From contig CAJTYN010000048.1 of NCBI GenBank assembly GCA_910584115.1, positions 1 through 18,598 of the forward strand: 18,598 nucleotides of DNA, given 5' to 3'. Each line of letters starts with the position of its first letter. Position 1 is the stretch's first letter. Made by a program: the position numbers and the translations under genes. This document shows positions 1 to 7,051 of this stretch, piece after piece. The notes beneath the pieces are model-generated. The model ran no database searches. It was not told where the DNA came from and saw only the letters and a list, made by a program, of their open reading frames with translations. This stretch comes from an uncultured Lachnospiraceae bacterium. Its GTDB lineage: Bacteria; Bacillota; Clostridia; Lachnospirales; Lachnospiraceae.

Positions 1-563
1 ACGCGCAGCCCCGCCGCCTTCACTCCATTCAGGGTCAGGTTTGCTCCGTCCGCGCTGCTTATGACGATATTCCCTGAGATCGTTCCATTGACACTCACGG
101 CGGCATTTGAAGAGATGATCCGGTCGCCTGTCTCATCATCCTGATGGTCGCCGCCGCTCACGCTGTCGCCACCGCTGGTCGTACCTTCTTTGGCATGTGC
201 CGGCTCTTTTTCTGTCTCTTCTTTTTTATCTTTTGTCTTTTTTTCTGTTTTTTCTGTTTTCTTATCTTTTTCGGGCTCTTTTGCTTTTTCTGTTGTTTTT
301 ACCTCATCCGGATCCTCATCCAAATCTGTATCTTTTTCTTCATCCGGATCCTCGTCTGCATCTGGATCTTCTCCTGCGTCTACATCCACTTCCGCATTTG
401 GATCCTCTCCGAGATCCGTCTCTTCGATCTCTTGCTGTTCCGTTTGGCTCGTTTCCTTACTGTCCCCTGCTGATGTCGAAGCCATTGCCGCCGAAGGTCC
501 CATCAAGACCATGGAACTTGTCAGGAGCAGCGCGAGTAATCTTGCCGCACGTTTATTTAACAT
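1..563 (-). CDS. Secreted acidic surface protein, N-terminal 187 residues (C-terminus outside window)
   Basis: The reading frame is open from an ATG at 563 to the left edge. The start follows an AAGAAGGGA ribosome binding site. Residues 1-29 look like a Sec signal peptide: a basic start (MLNKRAAR), a hydrophobic core (LLALLLTSSMVLMG) and an A-M-A cleavage-type end. Residues 40-90 are rich in Asp and Glu, with repeated DPD/EDPD units. Residues 88-125 are a Lys/Glu/Thr-rich low-complexity linker, and 128-147 are Gly/Ser/Asp-rich. From about residue 150 a beta-rich pattern begins (SVNGTISGNIVIS, NLTLNGVKAAG), as in repetitive beta-strand adhesin or carbohydrate-binding domains. The function is not recognised. 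The acidic region could bind cations or simply act as a wall-spanning spacer (inference). A promoter lies just upstream, overlapping the end of the neighbouring hydrolase gene. Confidence 0.8.
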   Translation of the reverse strand, partial: MLNKRAARLLALLLTSSMVLMGPSAAMASTSAGDSKETSQTEQQEIEETDLGEDPNAEVDVDAGEDPDADEDPDEEKDTDLDEDPDEVKTTEKAKEPEKDKKTEKTEKKTKDKKEETEKEPAHAKEGTTSGGDSVSGGDHQDDETGDRIISSNAAVSVNGTISGNIVISSADGANLTLNGVKAAGLR

Positions 564-612
564 ATCCCATTCCCTTCTTTCCGTATATGTTGACCGCTGC
601 TGTAATATAAGT

Positions 613-641
613 ATTATACTAAGTTTTTCCTGATAAAACAA
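613..641 (-). promoter_or_regulatory. Sigma-A-type promoter of the surface protein gene
   Basis: On the minus strand a -35 TTGTTT (636-641) is followed after 17 bases by a perfect -10 TATAAT (613-618). The -10 box overlaps the TAA stop (614-616) of the upstream alpha/beta hydrolase gene, so the surface gene is probably transcribed on its own. Confidence 0.6.
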
Positions 642-1540
642 TAGCAGTTTCTATAAATTTTCTCTTTTTCACACTCATTTAATAATTCATGCCGCAGCCC
701 CGGATAGACCTTCCCGCGGACGTCCCTGTAGCCCTGCATGCGCAGATGGTCCACCGCATGTTTAAACTTCCGCACATTTCCCATACAGGGGTCGTCCCCG
801 CCGCTGATAAAGAGGATCGGAAGGTCCGGCTTTTCGCACGCCCAGCCTTTGTCGGAATAGGTCTGCGCCATCAGTCCGAACAGCGCCCGATAACCATCTG
901 CGGTAAAGGGAAAACCGCACAGATGGGAGTCTTCATACTCTCTGACCACCTCTCTGTCTGAACAGATCCAGGAATAGGAACTCTCCTCCTTTGGAAAACG
1001 GGCCGCGTACGGGCCGAAGGACAGCGCCTGCAGCGCCCGGCTGGGATGATGCCCGCCCAAAAAGATCCCTTCCATCCGGGCGATCGCCTGCCCCAGTCTC
1101 ACAAAAGAGTTTTTGCTGGGCGATCCGCACAGGATCACCGCGTCCGCCAACCGGTCATATTTTTTCAGATATGCGCGCACCACCAGGCTCCCCATGCTGT
1201 GTCCTACGATCGCCAGGGGCAGCTTTTTCCCGTATTTCCGGCGCAGACGGGCCGTCACCAGGCGGGTATCCTGCACCAGCGCCCGGCTGCCTCCCCCGTA
1301 CATGTACCCTAAGTCCCTCTCGCCGTACACGCTCTGCCCGTGCCCCCGGTGGTCGTGGATCACAGAAGCGATCCCCCTGTCGGCCAGATATTCCATGAAG
1401 GGCAGATACCGCTCCTTGAACTCGCACATGCCGTGGACGATCTGCACCAGGCACCAGGGTTCTCCCTCCGGTGTCACCACCATGACAGAGAGCGGGAGCC
1501 GGTCCACTCTCGATATGATCGTCGTATTTCTTATCTTCAT
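614..1540 (-). CDS. Alpha/beta hydrolase, monoacylglycerol lipase / lysophospholipase-like
   Basis: This is a 308-residue cytoplasmic serine hydrolase of the serine aminopeptidase / Hydrolase_4 type, which usually cleaves acylglycerols, lysophospholipids or other small esters. The oxyanion-region motif VHGMCEFKERY is near residues 36-45 and HDHRGHGQS is at 62-70. The nucleophile elbow GHSMGS places Ser at 115, the acid is Asp249 or Asp250 in GGDD, and the base is His284 in GLRHELLNE. The start at 1540 is preferred over upstream in-frame ATGs at 1558 and 1546, because the AGGAGG then sits 7 bases away instead of touching or overlapping the start. It is the last gene of a unit with the DMT transporter, 21 bases upstream, and the decarboxylase-like gene. 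The true substrate is unknown. Confidence 0.88.
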   Translation of the reverse strand: MKIRNTTIISRVDRLPLSVMVVTPEGEPWCLVQIVHGMCEFKERYLPFMEYLADRGIASVIHDHRGHGQSVYGERDLGYMYGGGSRALVQDTRLVTARLRRKYGKKLPLAIVGHSMGSLVVRAYLKKYDRLADAVILCGSPSKNSFVRLGQAIARMEGIFLGGHHPSRALQALSFGPYAARFPKEESSYSWICSDREVVREYEDSHLCGFPFTADGYRALFGLMAQTYSDKGWACEKPDLPILFISGGDDPCMGNVRKFKHAVDHLRMQGYRDVRGKVYPGLRHELLNECEKEKIYRNCYCFIRKNLV

Positions 1541-1561
1541 CTTCATCCCTCCTCTCATCGA

Positions 1562-2425
1562 TCATTGGGTTTCTCTGTGTCCATTGTAAAAAAACATCGC
1601 CACCGCCATGGAGCAGATCACCAGATACCCGATCCAGCTCAGATGATCCGGCACCTGGCCGAAGACCAGATAGCCCAGCCCCGCTGAAAAGATGATCTGG
1701 GAATAATCATACACGGAGATCTCCCGGGCAGGCGCGTAGCCATAAGCCGCCGTTATGGAAAACTGTCCCCCCGCGGCGCTCAGGCCCGCCAGCAGCAAGA
1801 TCCCCAACTGCGCCCATGTCATGGCGTGGTAGTCAAAGATCAGAAAAGGCAGCGTGGCCAGGCAGGAAAACCCAGAGAAAAAGCACACGATCAGCGGCCC
1901 TTTCTCCCCCCGCTCGGAGAGATAACGCACCATCGTGTACGCCGCCCCGGCTCCCATGCCGCCCAAAAGGCCCAGGACGGCCGGGAACGTCTCCATCCCC
2001 AGCCCCGTAGGCTTGACGATCAGCAGGCTCCCCAGGAAAGCACCGCCCACGGCAAACGCCTGGAACGGCCGGATCTTCTCTTTCAAAACAATGTAACTGA
2101 AGACGATGGCAAAAAACGGGGACATCTTATTTAACATAGAAGCGTCCGCCAGGACCAGATGGTCCACCGCGTAAAAGTTGCATAAGATCCCCACGGTGCC
2201 GAACACCGACCGCAGGATCAGCGGCGGGATGTTCGACCTCTTCCCGGAAAACCCGATGCGGTCCTTCCGCATGACCGCCAGGGCAAAAAAGAACGCCACC
2301 AGATTCCTGAAGAAACTCTTCTGGACGGATGGGAGTTCCCCGGAGAGATGCACGAAAAGGTTCATGAGCGCAAAACAGAACGCCGACAGGATGATACAGA
2401 CGATCCCCCTATTCTTCCGGCTCAT
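1562..2425 (-). CDS. DMT-superfamily transporter (EamA family)
   Basis: The product is a 287-residue integral membrane protein with about ten hydrophobic segments arranged as two EamA repeats. Typical signs are the N-terminal stretch GIVCIILSAFCFALMNL, the basic loop between early helices, the first-repeat end with PFFAIVFSYIVLKEK, and the second-repeat segment FSITAAYGYAPAREISVYDYSQ ahead of the last helices. Members export or import amino acids, nucleosides or related metabolites, and the substrate cannot be read from the sequence. The start codon lies inside the 3' end of the decarboxylase-like gene (17-base overlap), which suggests translational coupling. One possible job is exporting a product made with its neighbours (inference). 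Confidence 0.9.
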   Translation of the reverse strand: MSRKNRGIVCIILSAFCFALMNLFVHLSGELPSVQKSFFRNLVAFFFALAVMRKDRIGFSGKRSNIPPLILRSVFGTVGILCNFYAVDHLVLADASMLNKMSPFFAIVFSYIVLKEKIRPFQAFAVGGAFLGSLLIVKPTGLGMETFPAVLGLLGGMGAGAAYTMVRYLSERGEKGPLIVCFFSGFSCLATLPFLIFDYHAMTWAQLGILLLAGLSAAGGQFSITAAYGYAPAREISVYDYSQIIFSAGLGYLVFGQVPDHLSWIGYLVICSMAVAMFFYNGHRETQ

Positions 2426-3626
2426 CTTCCTTTGGCCTCATATTCAGCTTACACGACCCCTGCCGTTCACGCACCAGGTCCATCCCCATCTCACTGGAAT
2501 AGAGGTAGACCTTCGGCAGGTCATAGCTGTCATAAAGATATCTTCCCTCCGTGACCGCGTAAGCGCCTGTCCGCTCAAAGATCAGAAGGTCGCCGGGTCT
2601 CGGTTCCTGCATGGGCATCCGGCACGCCAGCACATCCGAAGGAGTCGACAAAGGCCCGCATACGGTCCAGGGTTTCTCAGGCGCCTGGGCATCCGGAGCC
2701 TGGGGCAGGTGCGTACAGTGGGGGACCTTTTTTCCCTGCTCCCATCCCTCATAGCCCAGATGATGGATGCCGCCGTCCACGATACAGTAATCCCTGCCCC
2801 CCTGGCTCTTGGCATCGACCACGGTCGTATAATAAGAACCGCAGAAAGCCGTCAGGAAACGCCCCATCTCCAGCACCACCGTCCCGGAAAAATGCAGTCC
2901 GCGCAAAAACCCGTCCAGTTCTCCTAAGACCTGGCTCGGATCTTCCTCTTCTTCCCCTTCGAAATACGGCACTCCCAGGCCCGGGCCGTACTCCAGGATC
3001 TTCACCTCGAAGCCCTGTTCCTCTTTCAGCTTCTGGCAGAGTCCGTCCAGCATCTTGAGCTCCTCGCCGATCCGGGCGCAGCCTTTTTTCTGTGTGCCGG
3101 AATAATATTGGATCCCGACGATATGGAGGTTCTCATAAGTCTCCCTCTTTGAGACGCACTGCACCAGCGCCTCCTCGTCCATCCCGAACTGATCCCCGCT
3201 GGTGAGACGCAAAAGGACCTGCACCTGCTGTGCCTGCCATTTCGCACAATACTGCAGAACTTCCATCTGCTCCGGAGATTCTGCCGTAAAGATGCATTTT
3301 CCCTCAAATTCACCCATCATCCGCGCTGTATCCAGCGTGGCTTTATAATTCCCGGACACCACCACAGTTTCCATCGGCACGTCCGCGGCTTCACAGATGT
3401 GGAACTCCCCCGGGGAACAGACCACGAAGCCGTCCACCTGATCTTTTAACGCCTCCACCAGGAAGGGATTGGCATCCACGGCAAAACAGATCCTCGTCCC
3501 CACTCTCGTGATGCCCTTCCTGACAGCGGCCACACGCGCCTGCAGCTGATCCAGATCAAAAACGTATGACGGCGTGTTATTTTCTTTATATTGTTCTTTC
3601 CCACCCTGTTTGACTACTTGTAACAT
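2409..3626 (-). CDS. Fold-type III PLP decarboxylase-like protein with substituted catalytic residues
   Basis: This 405-residue protein resembles the diaminopimelate/ornithine decarboxylase and alanine-racemase fold. The barrel begins at residue 20 (PSYVFDLDQL). Recognisable blocks are VCSPGEFHICE (69-79), LLRLTSGDQFG (138-148), GIQYYSGTQ (171-179), the phosphate-binding glycine loop EYGPGLG (212-218), EMGR (253-256), VDGGIHH (283-289), GPLSTPSD (324-331) and GAYAVTEG (354-361). The normal A-x-K-A-N motif reads AVDAN (49-53), so the lysine that binds PLP is Asp51. The catalytic cysteine of the GxxCxxxD block is Ser327. Both substitutions are clear in the DNA. Classical decarboxylation is therefore doubtful, and the protein may be a regulator, scaffold or altered enzyme. 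The start at 3626 has GGAGGAG four bases upstream. Longer frames run through a tRNA gene and are rejected. Confidence 0.85.
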   Translation of the reverse strand: MLQVVKQGGKEQYKENNTPSYVFDLDQLQARVAAVRKGITRVGTRICFAVDANPFLVEALKDQVDGFVVCSPGEFHICEAADVPMETVVVSGNYKATLDTARMMGEFEGKCIFTAESPEQMEVLQYCAKWQAQQVQVLLRLTSGDQFGMDEEALVQCVSKRETYENLHIVGIQYYSGTQKKGCARIGEELKMLDGLCQKLKEEQGFEVKILEYGPGLGVPYFEGEEEEDPSQVLGELDGFLRGLHFSGTVVLEMGRFLTAFCGSYYTTVVDAKSQGGRDYCIVDGGIHHLGYEGWEQGKKVPHCTHLPQAPDAQAPEKPWTVCGPLSTPSDVLACRMPMQEPRPGDLLIFERTGAYAVTEGRYLYDSYDLPKVYLYSSEMGMDLVRERQGSCKLNMRPKEDEPEE

Positions 3627-3649
3627 GTCACTCCTCCAATGCTTTTTTT

Positions 3650-3699
3650 GCAAAAAGAAAAACCGCAAGCTTCCTATCTCTAACATAGGGGCTTCCGGT
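3650..3699 (-). terminator. Rho-independent terminator or attenuator after tRNA-Gly
   Basis: On the minus strand ACCGGAAGC (3691-3699) pairs with GCTTGCGGT (3662-3670) with one mismatch. An inner CCTAT/ATAGG stem extends the hairpin, and a T-rich run follows. It should end the tRNA transcript. It also sits in front of the decarboxylase-like gene, so that gene needs read-through or a separate promoter. Confidence 0.75.
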
Positions 3700-3708
3700 C
3701 TCTCCCAG

Positions 3709-3781
<73 letters not shown>

Positions 3782-3810
3782 TTATTGCCGATGTCCTATC
3801 GACAATAGAT

Positions 3811-3839
3811 ACTATACTACGATCTTCCCTGTATGTCAA
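3811..3839 (-). promoter_or_regulatory. Promoter of tRNA-Gly
   Basis: On the minus strand a perfect -35 TTGACA (3834-3839) and -10 TATAGT (3811-3816) are separated by 17 bases. The tRNA 5' end is about 30 bases downstream of the -10. The short leader contains an imperfect inverted repeat ending in CAATA. Confidence 0.85.
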
Positions 3840-3872
3840 CATCTTTTTTGAAATTTTTTGATCTCTTTTTCA

Positions 3873-4979
3873 TCAGGAAGATTTGAGATTATAGATCGGA
3901 TACACCGTGTCCTGGATCTCTGCAGTATCCCCGATATTCCCCACGATACTCTCTTTATCCTTGTAGGCCATAGGACATTCATCCAGCGTCCCTTTTCCGA
4001 CGGACGTGCTGTAGATCCCCTCCATCTGTTTCTTAAATTCTGACACGGTGAAAGACTGCCTGGCCTCTGTCCGGCTCATCAGCCGTCCGGCCCCGTGGGG
4101 CGCAGACTGGTTCCAGTCGTCGTTCCCCTTTCCCACGCAGATCAGGGAACCGTCCCGCATATTGATCGGGATGAGGAGCCGCTCCCCCTTCTTTGCCGAG
4201 ACTGCGCCTTTGCGCAGGATCATGGACTCCGTGTCGATGTAATTATGGATCGTGGTGAACTGCTCCTCCACATGCAGCTTCATCCCCTTGATGATCTCGT
4301 CCACCATGGCCTGACGGTTCAGCAGCGCATACTCCTGGATGATCTTCATATCATGGATATAATCCCTGAAGAGATCCCCGGACACATAGGCCAGGGCCTT
4401 CGGGATCTCCTCCCGCTCCCGCGCGCTCAGCGCCCTGTAGCCCTCCCTCTGGTAATGCTCCGCCACCTGCAGCCCCAGGTGACGGCTCCCCGAATGGATC
4501 ACGAGATAGAGCGCTCCGTCCGCATCCTTATCCACCTCTATGAAATGATTCCCGCCGCCCAGCGTCCCCAGGCTCTTCTCGGCCCTGGCCAGATCCACCT
4601 CTTTATGGCAGCGCAGCCCGCCCAGGTCGATCCTCTCAAGATACCGATGCGTCTTCTCGCGGATCTTAAAACCCGCCGGGATCTTTTCGCGGATCAGCTT
4701 GTCCAGCTTCTGCAGTTCCAGATGCCTCTCCCGGATCCTCACCGTCTCCATGCCGCAGCCGATGTCGACCCCCACAAGATCCGGAACGACTTTATCCGTG
4801 ATCGTCATGGTGGTGCCGATCGTGCAGCCGGCCCCGGCGTGGATATCCGGCATCATCCGGATCCGGCTCCCCTGCACGAACTCCTGGTCCAACAGGAGCT
4901 TCACCTGGGCGGCGGAAGCCTCGTCGACCACATCGGTAAAGACTTTTGCTTCATTATATTTTCCCTCTAAAATGATCAT
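3873..4979 (-). CDS. rtcB: RNA-splicing ligase RtcB
   Basis: RtcB joins RNA 2',3'-cyclic phosphate or 3'-phosphate ends to 5'-OH ends using GTP and Mn2+, serving RNA repair in bacteria. The 368-residue product has the full active-site set: MPDIHAGAG (43-51), VDIGCGM with Asp72 and Cys75, GTLGGGNHFIE with His145, HSGSRHLG with His162, TIHNYI with His245, and APHGAGRLMSR with His295. The last is the family's guanylylated histidine, equivalent by motif to His337 of the E. coli enzyme. The start MIILEG at 4979 has GAGGAG seven bases upstream; the longer frame to 5009 lacks a suitable site. No RtcA cyclase, archease or RtcR gene is nearby, so this is a stand-alone type. It is divergent from rpmB with overlapping promoter regions. 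Confidence 0.95.
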   Translation of the reverse strand: MIILEGKYNEAKVFTDVVDEASAAQVKLLLDQEFVQGSRIRMMPDIHAGAGCTIGTTMTITDKVVPDLVGVDIGCGMETVRIRERHLELQKLDKLIREKIPAGFKIREKTHRYLERIDLGGLRCHKEVDLARAEKSLGTLGGGNHFIEVDKDADGALYLVIHSGSRHLGLQVAEHYQREGYRALSAREREEIPKALAYVSGDLFRDYIHDMKIIQEYALLNRQAMVDEIIKGMKLHVEEQFTTIHNYIDTESMILRKGAVSAKKGERLLIPINMRDGSLICVGKGNDDWNQSAPHGAGRLMSRTEARQSFTVSEFKKQMEGIYSTSVGKGTLDECPMAYKDKESIVGNIGDTAEIQDTVYPIYNLKSS

Positions 4980-5017
4980 ATGTGTTCTCCTCTTCTCCCC
5001 GACCCTCATTTTTTTTA

Positions 5018-5045
5018 ATTATACCTGCAAAAATGCTTGCAAAAA
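5018..5045 (-). promoter_or_regulatory. Candidate rtcB promoter with direct repeats
   Basis: On the minus strand a perfect -10 TATAAT lies at 5018-5023. The -35 position holds only a weak TTTTTG (5040-5045). Two copies of TGCAAAAA on the plus strand (5026-5033 and 5038-5045) lie 12 bases apart inside this promoter. They reach into the -35 box of the opposing rpmB promoter. Confidence 0.5.
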
Positions 5046-5065
5046 CAAAATCCATCTGATAGAAT
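5037..5065 (+). promoter_or_regulatory. rpmB promoter
   Basis: The -35 TTGCAA (5037-5042) and -10 TAGAAT (5060-5065) are separated by exactly 17 bases, and the rpmB start is 38 bases downstream. The -35 overlaps the presumed -35 region of the divergent rtcB promoter. Confidence 0.75.
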
Positions 5066-5103
5066 AAGTACATTGTTGAAAAATGTGTCAAGGAGGTGCA
5101 ACC

Positions 5104-5295
5104 ATGGCGAAATGTTCTATTTGTGGTAAGGGCGTGCAGTTTGGCATCAAAGTGAGCCATTCCCATAAAAGATCAAATAAAATGTGGAAACCAAACGTAA
5201 AATCCGTAAGGATCAAAGTAAACAATGGTAAAGCTACAAAGAGACAGTACGTATGTACTTCTTGCCTGAGATCTGGAAAAGTAGAAAGGGCGTAG
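5104..5295 (+). CDS. rpmB: 50S ribosomal protein L28
   Basis: This 63-residue basic protein is the bacterial large-subunit protein L28. It starts MAKCSICGKG and contains the family signature for binding 23S rRNA (VSHSHKRSNKMWKPNV). It has two CxxC pairs, Cys4/Cys7 and a C-terminal CTSC, so it is the zinc-binding C+ form common in Firmicutes. The start at 5104 follows a perfect AAGGAGGTG at good distance; a slightly longer in-frame start at 5083 has no such site. It has its own promoter and terminator, so it is a single-gene unit. Confidence 0.98.
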   Translation: MAKCSICGKGVQFGIKVSHSHKRSNKMWKPNVKSVRIKVNNGKATKRQYVCTSCLRSGKVERA

Positions 5296-5313
5296 AGCCT
5301 GAGACGTAGGAGC

Positions 5314-5352
5314 AGACGGCGGATCCCCGTAAAGACCCGCCGTCTTTTTTTA
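5314..5352 (+). terminator. Rho-independent terminator of rpmB
   Basis: AGACGGCGG (5314-5322) pairs perfectly with CCGCCGTCT (5337-5345), leaving a 14-base loop. A run of seven or more T residues follows at once on the plus strand. No T run exists on the minus side, so it works in one direction. Confidence 0.92.
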
Positions 5353-5416
5353 TCTTCATTTATCAGACCTTTGAGAATATCCACGGACCGTGCAGCGAGC
5401 AGGGATCCCCGCTCGT

Positions 5417-5563
5417 TCAGCACGGACAGCTGCAGAACAGATTATAACCAGCCAAAAGACATATGGCAGCGATGAGCACCATTACCAGACCTTTAGGAGC
5501 GATAAGGGCGATCACCATGCCAACACCTGTAAAAAATAACGCAAGACCGATGACACGGCGCAT
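5417..5563 (-). CDS. 48-residue membrane peptide with CSCPC tail
   Basis: A short frame begins at an ATG at 5563, behind GGAGAGG seven bases upstream. It starts MRRVIGLALFFTGVGMVIAL, continues with a short Pro-Lys turn (IAPKG) and a second hydrophobic segment (LVMVLIAAICLLAGYN), and ends in FCSCPC. It is a likely two-helix hairpin or long single-span membrane peptide with a cysteine-rich end. Similar tiny membrane proteins with a GYNLFC-type end occur in Clostridia (from memory, not searched). It lies 80 bases downstream of gerW on the same strand and may be co-transcribed. No function can be given. Confidence 0.7.
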   Translation of the reverse strand: MRRVIGLALFFTGVGMVIALIAPKGLVMVLIAAICLLAGYNLFCSCPC

Positions 5564-5643
5564 ACGAGATCCTCTCCTCACTCCTGTTCGTTTTTTCTTT
5601 TGCTTTTATCATATGCAGCATCCCTGCAGATCATGACTGTTCC

Positions 5644-6066
5644 TTAAGACTCTCCTGCCTTTTCTTTTATCTCTTCCTCTCCGGCCACGTCCGGATCATC
5701 CGCGGCGAACATATCTTTTCCGGGATCTTTGGACGTGAATTTATTGACAAGATCCGGGACCATATCCAGGATCTTGGTCAGGCCGTCCTGATTCTTCACA
5801 TTCACCAGCTTCGTCGTCCCGTTCTGGATCACCAGCACCGCACAGGGCGTCACTTTACCGCCCATACCGCCGCCCCCGTTATTCTTCTTATCACCGGAAA
5901 AGGCCCCGGCGCCTATGCCGAATGCCACATCCACCAGAGGCAGGATGATCGTATCCCCGATATGGATCGCGTCACCTACCACCGTCCTGGCATCCACATA
6001 GCCTTCCATCCCTTTGAATAAAGCGCTGACTGTTGACTGAAAATCATTGTTATTTTCCTGTGACAT
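5644..6066 (-). CDS. ytfJ: GerW/YtfJ family sporulation protein
   Basis: The 140-residue product matches the GerW (YtfJ) family of spore-formers, whose B. subtilis member is needed for normal spore germination. Typical parts are an N-terminal helix before VVGDAIHIGDTIILPLVDVAFGIG, a Gly-rich stretch with GGGGMGGK, and the strand PCAVLVIQNG. An acidic C-terminal tail follows. The start at 6066 (MSQENN) is chosen over one at 6078, because GGAGGG then sits four bases ahead; that site overlaps the earlier ATG. The gene starts inside the last 17 bases of the DUF2953 gene. The same pairing is common in Clostridia and Bacilli (ytfI-ytfJ), which supports both assignments and coupled translation. Confidence 0.93.
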   Translation of the reverse strand: MSQENNNDFQSTVSALFKGMEGYVDARTVVGDAIHIGDTIILPLVDVAFGIGAGAFSGDKKNNGGGGMGGKVTPCAVLVIQNGTTKLVNVKNQDGLTKILDMVPDLVNKFTSKDPGKDMFAADDPDVAGEEEIKEKAGES

Positions 6067-7012
6067 AATTCCCTCCATTTTGCCTTAAATGACTGATCAC
6101 GTACCTTACATCCCTGTCAAAAAATATCCGGCCCAGCCTGCACAGCACTAAGATCCCATAGACCCGTCCCTTCACGCTGATCCTCCCCTCCAGGACTTTC
6201 TCATCCCAGACGGGATCCACCGTGATCTGTCCCCGATGGATCGGATAAGCGGCTCCGAGGACAGCCAGCGCCTGCCCTGTCGCCGCCGGGTCTCCAAGGC
6301 CAAATCTCGTAAAACCCGCCCATTTCTGCGGCCCCACATGGCGCAACAGATGCATGAGCTGCTCCCAGGACAGCCCGAGAGCATTCTTCGTACGCGGATC
6401 CCCCAGAAATCCTTTCAACATATCCGCTCTGTCATGCAGGCTCCGGATCGTGGCGATAAAACCCAGAAAAGCCTCCTTGATCTTCCGGCATATCTCCAGG
6501 ATCTTCATCCAGGACCGTCTGAACAGGTTTATCCTAGGCTGTGGGATGTCTTCTGCATCCGGGAGGGCCGTGGGACCTTCTCTGGATGGCCCCTCTTCCT
6601 TATGGACGCTCTCTTTATCTTCTTCATCATGCGTTTCGGTCTCGATCGTGGGCTTATCGATGACAGGCGGTGGTCCCTGCATGGCGGTCTTTTTGATCCT
6701 CGGCTTTTTGATCCCTCTTTTTTGCCTTTGGGAAAGCCTTTTTTTCAGATCGCTCAAAAGGGAGAGCCGGATCCCGCATATGCGGATCTGCACATCCATC
6801 CCCTCGCCGTTCCCGCGGACCGTCACGCGGATCAGTCCGAACAGCCAGGTGACCCGTCCCTGCGCCCCCCATCCGTCCGCCGCTTTTTTGGCCTCTGCCC
6901 GATACCTGAACGGACAGAACAGGACCAGTGCCGCCGCTGACACGATGAGCGCCAGCAGGCACAGCAGCACGATCCCTATCCATCTGACCGCCAGCAAAAG
7001 TATATGTAGCAT
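6050..7012 (-). CDS. DUF2953 domain protein (YtfI-like), sporulation-linked
   Basis: This 320-residue protein has one N-terminal membrane segment (about residues 3-33) followed by FCPFRYR, a typical DUF2953 beginning. Beta-rich segments follow (GRVTWLFGLIRVTVR, MDVQIRICGIRLSL). Residues 85-160 are charged, low-complexity and Lys/Glu-rich, and probably form an exposed linker. The C-terminal part (about 210-310) carries another DUF2953-like block with GFTRFGLGDPAATGQALAVLGAAYP. The family usually stands next to gerW/ytfJ, as here, and is linked to sporulation or spore-envelope function; the molecular role is unknown. AGGTGGGAGA precedes the start. Confidence 0.85.
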   Translation of the reverse strand: MLHILLLAVRWIGIVLLCLLALIVSAAALVLFCPFRYRAEAKKAADGWGAQGRVTWLFGLIRVTVRGNGEGMDVQIRICGIRLSLLSDLKKRLSQRQKRGIKKPRIKKTAMQGPPPVIDKPTIETETHDEEDKESVHKEEGPSREGPTALPDAEDIPQPRINLFRRSWMKILEICRKIKEAFLGFIATIRSLHDRADMLKGFLGDPRTKNALGLSWEQLMHLLRHVGPQKWAGFTRFGLGDPAATGQALAVLGAAYPIHRGQITVDPVWDEKVLEGRISVKGRVYGILVLCRLGRIFFDRDVRYVISHLRQNGGNYVTGK

Positions 7013-7051
7013 TCTCCCACCTGTCCCATGCTCTCTGTGAATAGAAACATT

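Noticed and set aside
190..633. Plus-strand Ser/Phe-rich frames at the left end
   Set aside because: They are the complement of the acidic, Lys/Glu-rich surface protein, and the repeats are explained by that gene.
4095..4970. Plus-strand frame opposite rtcB
   Set aside because: It is antisense to rtcB, has no start signal, and its composition is typical of a reverse-strand shadow.
5400..5440. Terminator after the 48-residue membrane peptide
   Set aside because: A GAGCGGGGATCCCTGCTC inverted repeat is present, but no T run follows on the minus strand.
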